This document shows, one piece after another, positions 35,829-45,543 of a stretch of DNA of 64,000 bases. The stretch spans positions 1,364,001-1,428,000 of the forward strand of contig NZ_CP017057.1 of NCBI RefSeq assembly GCF_001719165.1, written 5' to 3'. This DNA comes from Erythrobacter litoralis (GTDB taxonomy: Bacteria; Pseudomonadota; Alphaproteobacteria; Sphingomonadales; Sphingomonadaceae). The position numbers and the translations under genes were made by a program. The notes beneath the pieces were generated by a model. That model made no database searches, was not told the DNA's origin, and saw only the letters and a list, made by a program, of their open reading frames with translations. The number at the start of each line of letters is the position of its first letter. Within the stretch, counting starts at the first letter, position 1.

Positions 35829-37276
35829 GAAAGCCGTCCCAGCACATCCTTCGCGAAATCGCTCAGCGTGTCGTCGCGCGCGCCCATGATGACCACGCGG
35901 TCGCCTGCTTTGGCAATGTCGACGATCCGCGTGCCGCAATCCTCGCGCGCCGGGACATGTTCGGCCTTTCCGCCTGCCGCCGCGATCAGTTCGACGATCC
36001 GCTCGATCCCGACGCTGCGGTCGACCGTGCCGCCGAAATAGACCGGGTCGCACATGATGGTGACGTCCTCGTCATCGAGTTCGCGGGCGAATGTCTTGGC
36101 GAGTTCGGCTCCCATCTGCTTGAGCGGGCCATAGCCATGCGGCTGGAAGAACGCGATGACCCGTCCCGGCGTCGCCTTCAATGTGCGCAGGGTTGCCGCG
36201 CATTTCTCCGGATTGTGGCCGAAATCGTCGATCACGGTGATGCCGCTTTCGCTCGTCCCCACCACATCGAAACGGCGCGCGAGTCCTTCGAAGCTGCGCA
36301 GCGCATAGGTCGATTTCGCCACATCGATCCCCGCCGCATCGGCAGCGGCGATCGCGGCGAGCGCGTTGGACAGGTTGTGCAGCCCGGGCATGGGCAGGAT
36401 CAGCGGGAAAACCCGGCGGCTGCGATTGTCCATGATCGCCGCGCGGATGCCGAAGGCGCTCTGGTCGATCGAATCCGGCTCGACCGTGATGTCCGCCTTC
36501 GCATCGCGCAGCCCGAAACTGGTGCGATTCGCGAACTTTTCGGCGAGGAATCGCGCCTCCTCGCTGTCGGTGTTGACGACCGCGCGGCCAGAAGCCTTGA
36601 GGAAATTGCCGAAGAGCACGCGCAACTCCTCGATGCTCTTGTGGTCGAGGCTGACATTGAGCAGCACGCCGATGGTCGGCCGGTAGAGCGCGATCGAACC
36701 GTCGCTTTCATCGACCTCGCTCACGAACAGGCCCGATGAGCCGACACGCGCGCTGGCGAAAGGATTGTCGGCCTGGGCAAAGTTTTTCATCACCGCCCCG
36801 TTCATGACGGTCGGATCGTGGCGGCCTTCGTGGAGGATCCAGGCGATCATCCCGGTGACGGTCGACTTGCCGCTCGTGCCGCCGACCGCGATCGAATAAT
36901 CCGCTTCGTTGAACAGCGCGGAAAGCAGCTCGGCCCGGCTCATTCGCTCGCAGCCCAGTTCCTTCGCCCGCGCGACCTCCGGGACCGTGTCCTCGATCGC
37001 GGCTGAGGCGATCAGGATCTGATCGCGCGAGGTGATGCCGCTGCCGTCCTGCGGGAAGAGATCGAAGCCGTGGCTCTCCAGCCAGGCGAATTTTTCGGGG
37101 GTTCGGCCCTGGTCGCGGCTGCGGTCGGAGCCTGCGACCGGGTGCCCCCGGCCATGCGCGATCTGGGCGAGCGGGAGCATCCCCGATCCGCCGATCCCGC
37201 AGAAGAACAGGGGGCGCTCCGCGAGCGACCCCGACCCGACGCTCTCAACCTCGACCCCGTCAACCATGGTCTTCAT
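35825..37276 (-). CDS. mpl: Mur ligase family protein (Mpl/MurC-like)
   Basis: 483 residues. FFCGIGGSGMLPLA at the N-terminus (MurC/Mpl type), the ATP loop AVGGTSGKSTVTGM, EVDESDGS, and the ligase C-domain with DDFGHNPEKCAATL. Mpl attaches recycled L-Ala-gamma-D-Glu-DAP tripeptide to UDP-MurNAc; MurC adds L-Ala. The divergent LD-carboxypeptidase gene next door, which trims recycled tetrapeptide, favours the Mpl role, and MurC would be expected in the dcw cluster. The symbol is therefore tentative. Confidence 0.8.
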   Translation of the reverse strand: MKTMVDGVEVESVGSGSLAERPLFFCGIGGSGMLPLAQIAHGRGHPVAGSDRSRDQGRTPEKFAWLESHGFDLFPQDGSGITSRDQILIASAAIEDTVPEVARAKELGCERMSRAELLSALFNEADYSIAVGGTSGKSTVTGMIAWILHEGRHDPTVMNGAVMKNFAQADNPFASARVGSSGLFVSEVDESDGSIALYRPTIGVLLNVSLDHKSIEELRVLFGNFLKASGRAVVNTDSEEARFLAEKFANRTSFGLRDAKADITVEPDSIDQSAFGIRAAIMDNRSRRVFPLILPMPGLHNLSNALAAIAAADAAGIDVAKSTYALRSFEGLARRFDVVGTSESGITVIDDFGHNPEKCAATLRTLKATPGRVIAFFQPHGYGPLKQMGAELAKTFARELDDEDVTIMCDPVYFGGTVDRSVGIERIVELIAAAGGKAEHVPAREDCGTRIVDIAKAGDRVVIMGARDDTLSDFAKDVLGRLS

Positions 37277-37323
37277 GGTTATGGACTTGCAGAGCCCAAG
37301 ACAAGCGGCATAGGGTCGTGCGC

Positions 37324-38154
37324 GTGACGAATATCGCGATCTGCGCCCCGGCGACCCCGATAACCCGCGACCATGCGCGCGCGCTGAAGGAACTCGTCGC
37401 CGCCGAGTTCCCGCAGCATCGGGTCCATTTCCACGAACAGTGCTTCATGCAGGCGGGTCATTTCGCGGGCGATGATCTGGCGCGCCTCACCGCCTTCGTC
37501 GAATGCGCCAACGATCCCGACTTCGACGTCGTCTGGTTCGCGAAGGGCGGATACGGGTCCAATCGCATCGCCGAAGCCGCCATGGTGCGCATGAACGCCG
37601 CCGCGCGGGCCAAGACTTTTGTCGGCTTTTCGGATTGCGGATACCTGCTCGCCGCGCTGTACAAGGCGGGCGTGGGACAATGCGTCCACGGCTCGATGCC
37701 GGTGAGTGCAAGGTCGGAACGTGGGCGCGAGGCGGTGCGCCGGGTGATGCGCTGGATCGGCGGCGATACGAGCGGGGTGGAACCCAGCCTCGACGGGACG
37801 ACGCCCGCGGTCGCCTTCAATCTCATCACTCTTGCCATGGTCGCGGGCACGCCGATGATGCCGGACCTTTCGGGCCATGTCGTCATGGTCGAGGAAGTGA
37901 GCGAGCATCTCTATGCGGTCGACCGGCTGTTCTTCCACCTGGCCGGGACCCTGCCGCGCATTGCCGGCCTGAGGCTCGGCGCGATTACCGACGTTCCGGA
38001 GAACTATGTCGAATTCGGGCAGAGCCCCGAAGAGATCGCGCGCTATTGGTGCGACCGCGCCGGCATCCGCTATCTCGGCCGGGCCGAAATCGGCCATACG
38101 CCTGCCAACAGGGTCGTACCCTTCGGGCTTGCCAGCCCGCCCAGCGGCTCCTAA
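37324..38154 (+). CDS. ldcA: LD-carboxypeptidase family protein (peptidase S66)
   Basis: 276 residues. The S66 triad is visible: nucleophile Ser in FVGFSDCGYL, Glu in VVMVEEVSEH and His in IGHTPANRVVPFG. The enzyme removes the terminal D-Ala from murein tetrapeptide in recycling. GTG 37324 is chosen because AGGG lies 8 bases before it; GTG 37318 is too close. It is divergent from the mpl-like gene with only 47 bases between, so the promoters overlap. Confidence 0.87.
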   Translation: MTNIAICAPATPITRDHARALKELVAAEFPQHRVHFHEQCFMQAGHFAGDDLARLTAFVECANDPDFDVVWFAKGGYGSNRIAEAAMVRMNAAARAKTFVGFSDCGYLLAALYKAGVGQCVHGSMPVSARSERGREAVRRVMRWIGGDTSGVEPSLDGTTPAVAFNLITLAMVAGTPMMPDLSGHVVMVEEVSEHLYAVDRLFFHLAGTLPRIAGLRLGAITDVPENYVEFGQSPEEIARYWCDRAGIRYLGRAEIGHTPANRVVPFGLASPPSGS

Positions 38155-38303
38155 CCCGCGCGGAATTTTCGGAAGCAGGCCGCGCGCCGCCGAGCTCCTA
38201 TGTCCCGCTCTCGCTTATCCGGGCGGACCGCCCCCAAGCAGCGAAGCGCCGGGGCGGGGACGGCTTCGGGGACGCTGGCGGTGCGGCGAGACAAGGAACA
38301 GAA

Positions 38304-39245
38304 ATGCGCGCATTCGTTTTTCCCGGGCAGGGCAGTCAGAAGGTCGGCATGGGCAAGGACCTAGCCGAAGCATCCCCCGCCGCGAGGGAGGTGTTCGAGG
38401 AAGTCAACGAGGCGCTTCTCCAGAACCTTTCCGGCATGATGGCCGAAGGGCCCGAGGACGAGTTGACCCTGACCCAGAATGCCCAGCCCGCGATCATGGC
38501 CAATTCGATCGCGGTGCTGCGCGTGCTGGAGCGCGAATTCGGGGTGAGGATCGCGGACCATGCGTCCTGCGTCGCGGGCCATTCGCTCGGCGAATATTCG
38601 GCGCTGTGCGCGGTCGGCGCGTTCGACCTTGCCACCACGGCGCGGCTCCTGAAGCTGCGCGGGCGTTCGATGCAGGCGGCGGTCCCGGTGGGCGAGGGCA
38701 CGATGGCGGCGCTGCTTGGGGCGGACATCGAAAGCGCAAGGGCGCTTGCCGAAGCCGCCGCGGGCGAGGGCGAGGTGTGCGAGATCGCCAATGACAACGA
38801 CCCGACGCAGGTCGTCATCTCCGGTCACCGCGCGGCGATCGAACGGGCGGTCGGCATGGTCAAGGAGCATGGGATCAAGCGCGGCATTCTGCTGCCGGTT
38901 TCCGCGCCCTTTCATTGTTCGCTGATGCAGCCCGCCGCCGATCGCATGGCGGACGCGCTGTCCCACACGCCGCCCGCCGCGATGGCGCTGCCGGTCTATG
39001 CCAATGTCACCGCAGGCAGGGTCGAGGATTCGGAAGAGGAACGCGCGCTGCTGGTCGAGCAGGTCACGGGCCGCGTGCGCTGGCGCGAAAGCGTGATGGC
39101 GATGCGCGAGGACGGGGTGGAGAGCTTCGTCGAACTGGGCGGCAAGGTGCTTGTCCCGATGATCGGCCGGATCGACAAGGAGGCGGAGACGGTGAGCCTC
39201 ATCTCCATGGAAGATTGCGAGAATTTCGCCAAGTCGCTCGGCTGA
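38304..39245 (+). CDS. fabD: Malonyl-CoA:ACP transacylase
   Basis: 313 residues. FVFPGQGSQKVGMGKDL at the N-terminus, nucleophile Ser94 in AGHSLGEYSA, Arg in LLKLRGRSMQ and the His in SAPFHCSLMQPAA. It loads malonyl groups on ACP for fatty acid synthesis. An AAGGAA site precedes ATG 38304. fabG follows after 74 bases. Confidence 0.96.
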   Translation: MRAFVFPGQGSQKVGMGKDLAEASPAAREVFEEVNEALLQNLSGMMAEGPEDELTLTQNAQPAIMANSIAVLRVLEREFGVRIADHASCVAGHSLGEYSALCAVGAFDLATTARLLKLRGRSMQAAVPVGEGTMAALLGADIESARALAEAAAGEGEVCEIANDNDPTQVVISGHRAAIERAVGMVKEHGIKRGILLPVSAPFHCSLMQPAADRMADALSHTPPAAMALPVYANVTAGRVEDSEEERALLVEQVTGRVRWRESVMAMREDGVESFVELGGKVLVPMIGRIDKEAETVSLISMEDCENFAKSLG

Positions 39246-39319
39246 CCGACCGGCGCGCGGTTGACCCTGCGGCCTGCCGGGCGCACAGGGACAGCCGAAA
39301 GGCTTGAAGGAGGAAGGCC

Positions 39320-40072
39320 ATGTTTTCGCTCGACGGGATGAACGCGCTGGTGACCGGCGCAAGCGGGGGAATCGGCTCGGCCATCGCGACCGCGCTGGCG
39401 AAGCAGGGCGCTCGGGTCGCGCTGTCGGGCTCGAACGGGCAGAAGCTGCGCGGCTTTCGCGAACAATTGCACGAGGAGATCGGAGGCGATCATGTCGAGA
39501 TCACCTGCGACCTGTCGAACACGACGCAGGTCGAGGAGCTGATCCCCGCGACGCTCGATACGCTGGGAAGCATCGACATCCTCGTCAACAATGCCGGGAT
39601 CACGCGCGACAACCTCGCCATGCGGATGAAGGACGAGGAATGGGACGATGTCATCCGCGTCGACCTCGAAGCCGCCTTTCGCCTGATGCGCGCCGCTGCC
39701 CGTCCGATGATGAAGGCCCGTTTCGGCCGGATCGTCAACATCACCAGCGTCGTCGGCACGACGGGCAATCCGGGCCAGATGAACTATTGCGCCGCCAAGG
39801 CGGGTCTTACCGGCATGACCAAGAGTTTCGCGCAGGAAGTGGCTTCGCGCGGCATAACCGCCAATTGCCTCGCTCCCGGTTTCATCCGTTCGGCGATGAC
39901 GGCGGCGCTCGATGAAAAGCAGACCGACGCGATCAATGCCCGCATCCCGATGGGACGTATGGGCGAGGGTTCGGATATCGGGGCTGCCTGCGTCTACCTT
40001 GCCAGCCGCGAGGCCGGCTATGTCACCGGCCAGACGCTCCACGTGAACGGCGGGATGGCGATGACGGGCTAG
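39320..40072 (+). CDS. fabG: 3-oxoacyl-ACP reductase
   Basis: 250 residues, classical short-chain dehydrogenase: TGASGGIG NADPH site (14-21), NNAGITRDN, catalytic Ser in ITSVVG, Tyr-x3-Lys in NYCAAKAG, and FIRSAMT. It reduces 3-oxoacyl-ACP. The pairing fabD-fabG (without acpP directly after) is common in this group. GGAGGAAGG lies before the ATG. Confidence 0.95.
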   Translation: MFSLDGMNALVTGASGGIGSAIATALAKQGARVALSGSNGQKLRGFREQLHEEIGGDHVEITCDLSNTTQVEELIPATLDTLGSIDILVNNAGITRDNLAMRMKDEEWDDVIRVDLEAAFRLMRAAARPMMKARFGRIVNITSVVGTTGNPGQMNYCAAKAGLTGMTKSFAQEVASRGITANCLAPGFIRSAMTAALDEKQTDAINARIPMGRMGEGSDIGAACVYLASREAGYVTGQTLHVNGGMAMTG

Positions 40073-40255
40073 GAGTCCTGCTGCTCGCGCCCCTTATCCC
40101 CAAACGAATCGACCCGCGCGAAGGCATTGATCTTGCCCGGGACACTGACCGCGCTAAGGTTTTCCGGACTGTTCCGGCGCTGGAGGGGCGATTCCGGCTC
40201 TCTCCCTGCCACCACGAGACAAGCGATAGGTTCCACAAATGAAGGCTAGGGGCAC

Positions 40256-41383
40256 ATGAAGGCTACGATCGAACGCGCGACGCTCCTGCGTTGCCTGTCC
40301 CACGTGCAGTCGGTGGTCGAACGCCGCAACACGATCCCGATTCTCTCCAATGTCCTGATCGAGGCCAGCGAAGGCGGCGCGGTCAAGGTGATGGCGACCG
40401 ACCTCGATCTGCAGGTGGTCGAGACCATGACCGCCGCATCGGTCGACAGCCCGGGCGCGATCACCGTTTCCGCCCATCTCCTGTTCGACATCGCCCGCAA
40501 GCTGCCCGACGGCAGCCAGGTCAGCCTCGAGACCGCCGACAACCGGATGGAGGTCAAGGCCGGGCGCAGCCGTTTCAAGCTTCCGACCCTGCCGCGCGAC
40601 GATTTCCCCGTCATCGTCGAGGGCGACCTGCCGACCAGTTTCGAACTGCCCGCGCGAACGCTCGCCGAACTGATCGACCGCACCCGTTTCGCCATCTCGA
40701 CCGAGGAAACGCGCTATTACCTCAATGGCATCTTCCTCCACGTCACCGACGAGGACGAGCCGGTGCTGAAAGCCGCCGCGACCGACGGCCACCGCCTCGC
40801 CCGCTTCACCATCGCCCGGCCCGAGGGCGCTTCCGGAATGCCCGACGTGATCGTTCCGCGAAAGGCCGTGGGCGAACTCAGGAAGCTGCTCGACGAGGCA
40901 TTGGACGGCAACGTCCTCGTCGACCTGTCGGCGAGCAAGATCCGCTTCACCCTTGGCGGTGAGGGCGGGGTGGTCCTCACCAGCAAGCTGATCGACGGGA
41001 CGTTCCCCGATTACAGCCGCGTCATCCCGACCGGGAACGACAAGCTCCTCAAGGTCGATCCCAAGCTGTTCTTCGCCGGCGTCGACCGCGTCGCGACGAT
41101 CGCCACGGAGAAAACCCGCGCGGTCAAGATGGGCCTCGAACCGGACAAGGTGACGCTTTCGGTCACCTCGCCCGACAACGGCACCGCGACCGAGGAACTG
41201 GCTGCCTCCTATGCGAGCGAGAGCTTCGAGATCGGCTTCAACGCCAATTACCTCAAGGACATTCTCGACCAGATCGATGCCGATGAGGTCGAACTGCACC
41301 TTGCCGATGCGGGCGCGCCGACATTGATCCGCAAGGATGAAAGCAGCCCCGCGCTCTATGTGCTGATGCCGATGCGGGTGTGA
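40256..41383 (+). CDS. dnaN: DNA polymerase III sliding clamp (beta subunit)
   Basis: 375 residues with the three clamp domains; starts MKATIERATLLRCLSHVQSV and has RNTIPILSNVLIEA, RDDFPVI and the C-terminal VLMPMRV that is diagnostic for DnaN. It encircles DNA and tethers polymerase III. No dnaA or recF is adjacent. The 183-base region in front has a TTATCCCCA sequence (40094-40102) one base off a DnaA box, but a single copy is not convincing. Confidence 0.96.
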   Translation: MKATIERATLLRCLSHVQSVVERRNTIPILSNVLIEASEGGAVKVMATDLDLQVVETMTAASVDSPGAITVSAHLLFDIARKLPDGSQVSLETADNRMEVKAGRSRFKLPTLPRDDFPVIVEGDLPTSFELPARTLAELIDRTRFAISTEETRYYLNGIFLHVTDEDEPVLKAAATDGHRLARFTIARPEGASGMPDVIVPRKAVGELRKLLDEALDGNVLVDLSASKIRFTLGGEGGVVLTSKLIDGTFPDYSRVIPTGNDKLLKVDPKLFFAGVDRVATIATEKTRAVKMGLEPDKVTLSVTSPDNGTATEELAASYASESFEIGFNANYLKDILDQIDADEVELHLADAGAPTLIRKDESSPALYVLMPMRV

Positions 41384-41452
41384 TTTCGGGCGCCTCGCGG
41401 GTGGGAAAGCCGCCCGCAAGGCTGTAAGGGGTTCTCCGCAAGAGGAGAGCCC

Positions 41453-42535
41453 ATGACCACCACCCGCATCCATGTCCGCAAGGACGCGCTAGAGCGCGCC
41501 GAACTCGTCCATGTCGAGCCGATGGACCTTGCCGACGGCGCGGTCCGGCTTGCGATCGAGAGCTTTTCGGTCACTGCCAACAACGTGACCTATGCGGTCG
41601 TCGGCGACGGCTTCAAATACTGGGACTTCTTCCCCGCGCCCGACCCCTATGGCATCGTCCCGATGTGGGGCCATGCGCGGGTGGTCGAAAGCAATCATCC
41701 CGACATCGCCGTGGGCGAACGGGTCTATGGCTACCTGCCGATGGGAAGCTCGCTCGACATGGTGCCGGGCAAGGTGAGCGCCTCCGGCTTCACCGACATG
41801 AGCGAGCATCGCCAGCCGATGAGCCCGGTCTACAACCAGTATTCGCGCCTCGCCGACGATCCCGAGCATGATCCTGCGCGAGAGGCGGAGCGGATGATTT
41901 TCGGGCCGCTTTTCCGCACGGGTTTCCTGATCGCCGACTTCATGAAGCGCGAGAACTGGTTCGGCGCTGGCCAGGTGCTTCTCACCAGCGCCTCGTCAAA
42001 GACAGCCATGGCCCTTGCCAGCGTGGCGAAGGCGAATTCGCCCGCGATCCGCCGGGTCGGCCTTACCTCGAAGGGGAACGTCGATTTCGTGCGCGCGACC
42101 GGGCTTTACGATGACGTGGTCGCCTATGACGAGTTGGAGCAGATGGAGAAACGCGCGAGCGTCGTGGTCGATTTCGCCGGCAATGCCTCGCTGCTGGGCC
42201 GGGTCCACGATCATTTCTCCGACGCGCTCGAATACAGCTGCCTCGTCGGCGCGACCCACAAGGAGGCGCGCAGCACCTTTGGCGGGGGCGAGGCAATGAC
42301 GGGGCCGAAGCCGCAGCTCTTCTTTGCGCCCGACCACATGATCGCCTTCGCCCGCGACCATGGCCGCGAGGAGGCCTCGCGCCTTGTTGCCGAGGCGTGG
42401 CGCACCTTTCTGGGCGAGGTCGCGGGCACGGTCGAGATCGACCGGCGCGAAGGCCTTTCCGCCGCGCGCGAGGTGTGGCTCGAAATGGTCGCGGGAAAGG
42501 TCGACCCGGCCCGGGGCATCGTGATCGAGCCCTAG
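41453..42535 (+). CDS. DUF2855 family protein
   Basis: 360 residues. The pattern FSVTANNVTYAVVGDGFKYWDFFP and GIVPMWGHARVVES is typical of DUF2855, a family distantly similar to medium-chain dehydrogenases but without a clear nucleotide-binding GxGxxG. Function not established. It follows dnaN after 69 bases with an AGAGGAGA ribosome site and is convergent with the amidohydrolase gene (22-base gap). Confidence 0.85.
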   Translation: MTTTRIHVRKDALERAELVHVEPMDLADGAVRLAIESFSVTANNVTYAVVGDGFKYWDFFPAPDPYGIVPMWGHARVVESNHPDIAVGERVYGYLPMGSSLDMVPGKVSASGFTDMSEHRQPMSPVYNQYSRLADDPEHDPAREAERMIFGPLFRTGFLIADFMKRENWFGAGQVLLTSASSKTAMALASVAKANSPAIRRVGLTSKGNVDFVRATGLYDDVVAYDELEQMEKRASVVVDFAGNASLLGRVHDHFSDALEYSCLVGATHKEARSTFGGGEAMTGPKPQLFFAPDHMIAFARDHGREEASRLVAEAWRTFLGEVAGTVEIDRREGLSAAREVWLEMVAGKVDPARGIVIEP

Positions 42536-42557
42536 GCCAGGGCCTTGCCCGAGCCCG

Positions 42558-44324
42558 CTATTCGGCCGCTTCGGCGAGTTCGACCCGCTGCGGCCCGCGA
42601 ACGAGGCCGCCCGGCGTCGTGCCGGTCCACTTTCCGTTCTCGAAGGTCACCTCGCCTGACTTGATCGTGAAGCAATAGCCATCGGCCTTCTGCAGCAACC
42701 GCTTGCCGCCTGCGGGCAGGTCGAAGGCGAGCCACGGCTTGCCGAGTTTCAGGGCATCCATGTCGATCACGTTGATGTCGGCGAGATAGCCCGGTGCGAT
42801 CAGCCCGCGATCCTCGAGCCCGTAGAGAACCGCCGTATCGCGGCACTGACGCTTGATCGCGTGTTCGAGGGCAATGCGCTCGCCCCGGCGGCGCCCCTTG
42901 ACCCAGTGTTCAAGCATGAAGGTTGGCGAGGCCGCGTCGCAGATCGTCCCGCAATGCGCGCCGCCGTCGGACAGCGAATTGACCGTGTCCTGGGCGAGCT
43001 GGAGCGGGTGGAGGAAATCGAGATTGCCGTCGGCGTAGTTCAGGATCGGCAGGTAGATGAAACCGCGCCCGTCATCGCGGCACAGCATGTCATAGGCGTA
43101 TTCCTGCGGGTCCATCCCGGCCTTCTGGGCGCGGGCATTGACGCTTGCCTCCGGCCCCGGCTCGTAGTCGAAATCGGGGTCCATCTCGTATTGCAGCGCC
43201 CAGCCCTGGGTGATGACCATGACCACGCCGAGAATGTCCTTGGGCGCCTCGGTGTAGTCGTTGGGTTCGGACAGGAGCTGTTTCTTGAAAGCCGGATCGA
43301 GCAGTTTCGCCTTCTGCTCTTCCCACGAAAGGTCCTTGATCGCCTGCCAGCTCGGGCGGAACGCAAAGGGGTTCACCGTACCCTGCCAGGCCATGATGAC
43401 GCCGTTTCCGCGCAGAGCGATCTGGGCGACGATGTTCGCGCCGTTGTCGTTTTCCGCGCGCATTTCGGCGATTTGTTCGTCGAGCGGGAGTTCCTTCGCG
43501 ATCGATTGGAGCGCGGCGAAGGTGACGGGGATACCCGCCTCGCGGCTCAGCTTGCCCATCCAGGAAAACTCGTTCCATTCGCGGTTGAGATCGCTCGCCA
43601 TTTCGAAAACGGCATGGCCGCCCGCCGCCTTGGCGCGGCCCATGGCGAGGCCGATCGCAACCAGTTCCTCCTCGGTCGCGGTGGTGCCGGGGACAAGTTC
43701 GCCGTCGACCGATTTGTGCAGGACGGTGCGCGAGGTGGAAAAGCCGAGGGCGCCCGCGCGAACGCCTTCCTCGACGATCCGGGCCATCTGCTCGATGTCC
43801 TCCGGCGTAGGCACGGCGCCGGGCTGTTCGCGCTCGCCCAGCACGTATGCGCGCACCGCGCCGTGGGGCACGTGGGTTGCGACATCGACGGTTCGCGGTA
43901 GCTTTTCCAGCGCATCGAGATATTCGGGGAAGGTCTCCCAGTCCCATGTGATCCCTTCTGCAAGGGCCGTGCCGGGAATGTCCTCGACCCCTTCCATCAG
44001 GCTGATCAGCCATTCGTGGCGGTCGGGTTTGGCAGGCGCGAAACCGACCCCGCAATTGCCCATCACGACCGTCGTGACGCCGTGCCAGCTCGACGGGGCC
44101 ATTTCCTGGTCCCAGGTCGCCTGCCCGTCATAATGGGTGTGAATGTCGACGAAGCCGGGGGCGACCACCTTGCCCGCGGCGTCGATTTCCCGCGTGGCCG
44201 AACCCTCGATCCGGCCGACGCCGGCGATGAGCCCGTCCTTGACCGCCACGTCGCCGGTGAAGGCCTGCGCCCCGCTGCCGTCGACGATTGTCCCCCCGCG
44301 AATGATCAGATCATATTGCGCCAT
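42558..44324 (-). CDS. N-acyl-D-amino-acid deacylase-like amidohydrolase
   Basis: 588 residues. Typical start DLIIRGGTIVDGSGAQAF, metal site FVDIHTHYDGQ, and the C-terminal GLIAPGYLADINVID of D-aminoacylase/dihydroorotase-type amidohydrolases. Many such proteins in this group are annotated as D-aminoacylases or dihydropyrimidinase relatives; the real substrate is not known. Alone on the minus strand, divergent from the GDPD gene (114-base gap). Confidence 0.85.
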   Translation of the reverse strand: MAQYDLIIRGGTIVDGSGAQAFTGDVAVKDGLIAGVGRIEGSATREIDAAGKVVAPGFVDIHTHYDGQATWDQEMAPSSWHGVTTVVMGNCGVGFAPAKPDRHEWLISLMEGVEDIPGTALAEGITWDWETFPEYLDALEKLPRTVDVATHVPHGAVRAYVLGEREQPGAVPTPEDIEQMARIVEEGVRAGALGFSTSRTVLHKSVDGELVPGTTATEEELVAIGLAMGRAKAAGGHAVFEMASDLNREWNEFSWMGKLSREAGIPVTFAALQSIAKELPLDEQIAEMRAENDNGANIVAQIALRGNGVIMAWQGTVNPFAFRPSWQAIKDLSWEEQKAKLLDPAFKKQLLSEPNDYTEAPKDILGVVMVITQGWALQYEMDPDFDYEPGPEASVNARAQKAGMDPQEYAYDMLCRDDGRGFIYLPILNYADGNLDFLHPLQLAQDTVNSLSDGGAHCGTICDAASPTFMLEHWVKGRRRGERIALEHAIKRQCRDTAVLYGLEDRGLIAPGYLADINVIDMDALKLGKPWLAFDLPAGGKRLLQKADGYCFTIKSGEVTFENGKWTGTTPGGLVRGPQRVELAEAAE

Positions 44325-44438
44325 TGTCTCTCTCCCTTATTGGCTGAAATGATGTCGCAAAGCGCGCCTGCCTACAAGGGGGCGATCGCGGACCGGACCT
44401 TGGTTGACGAAAGTCATACCCCCTCAAGGAGGACGAAA

Positions 44439-45380
44439 ATGATTGCGAGGCTTGTCGCGGCGGCGGCGCTTGTAGGACTTGCTGGATTGGCCCCGGGCGA
44501 ATCCAACGCGCGCGGCGGGTGGCGGCTGGTGCCGGAAACCTCGCTTTCGGCCATGCTCGACTGCCTCGAGGCGGAAGGGCGCACGCTGGTGTCCGCGCAT
44601 CGCGGCGGGCCTTCGCCGGGCCTTCCCGAAAACGCCATCGCGACGATGGACGCGGTGCTGACGGCGATCCCGGCGGTGATGGAAGTCGATGTCGCGCAGA
44701 GCGCGGACGGCGTCCTCTTCCTGCTTCACGACGACAGGCTGGACCGGACCACTACGGGCGAGGGGGTCGCTGCGGAAAAGCCGTGGGCGGATCTTGCCGC
44801 GCTCCGCCTCACCGACGGCGCGGGCTGGGTCACGCCCTATGGCATCCCCACGCTTGCCAAGGCGCTCGACTGGGCGAAGGGCCGCACCGTGCTCCAGCTC
44901 GATTTCAAGCGCTCCGCCCCTCACGAGGCCGTGATCGACATGGTGCGCGAAAAGGGCATGGAGGACAGCGTCATCCTGATCGCCTATTCCGTGCCTGCCG
45001 CGAAAAAGCTCCACGACCTCGCCCCCGAAGCCATGATCTCGCTATCGGTCGAAAGCCCCGGCGCTCTCGCCGAGGCGGTTGCCGCGGGCATCCCGGCGGA
45101 ACGCATCATCGCCTTCACCGGCACGCGGCTGGCGCGGCCCGATCTCTACGCGGCGCTGGACGAGGCGGATGTCGAGGTGATCTTCGGCACGCTGGGCCGC
45201 TCGCCGAACTCGATCGACAACGTGATCGCGCGCTTCGGGACGGACGAACGCTATGCCGAATTGTCGCAGGGGGGCGTCGACGTGATCGCCACCGACCGCC
45301 CGCGCGAAGCGGCCGCCGCTCTGGCCGCAGCGGAGCGGCTGCCCGAGGCGGGAGTGTGCGGGGTGGAACAGGGCGGATAA
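44439..45380 (+). CDS. Exported glycerophosphodiester phosphodiesterase family protein
   Basis: 313 residues. An N-terminal signal peptide (about 1-25) and a GDPD TIM barrel: SAHRGGPSPGLPENA (active-site His, Arg and Glu) then MEVDVAQSADGVLFLLHDDRLDRTT. The barrel ends with a GVDVIATDRP motif. It probably hydrolyses glycerophosphodiesters in the periplasm. AAGGAGG lies 6 bases before ATG 44439. Two Cys are in the mature part. Confidence 0.9.
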   Translation: MIARLVAAAALVGLAGLAPGESNARGGWRLVPETSLSAMLDCLEAEGRTLVSAHRGGPSPGLPENAIATMDAVLTAIPAVMEVDVAQSADGVLFLLHDDRLDRTTTGEGVAAEKPWADLAALRLTDGAGWVTPYGIPTLAKALDWAKGRTVLQLDFKRSAPHEAVIDMVREKGMEDSVILIAYSVPAAKKLHDLAPEAMISLSVESPGALAEAVAAGIPAERIIAFTGTRLARPDLYAALDEADVEVIFGTLGRSPNSIDNVIARFGTDERYAELSQGGVDVIATDRPREAAAALAAAERLPEAGVCGVEQGG

Positions 45381-45543
45381 TCTGCGCGGACAAATGCAAG
45401 CGCCGCCGGCAAACCCATGAGGCAGGGCAGGTTTTTCTCGACAGGGCGGGGCGGGGCAACGGTGCGTCGCGCTTTAGCGCCGTGCGATTTGACGATCGAT
45501 CCGGCTGCGTTTAGTTTTTTGCAATATAACAAGGGGGATGAGA

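Noticed and set aside
40094..40102. TTATCCCCA, near a DnaA box, before dnaN
   Set aside because: One mismatch, single copy, no A/T-rich unwinding region and no dnaA nearby; no case for an origin.
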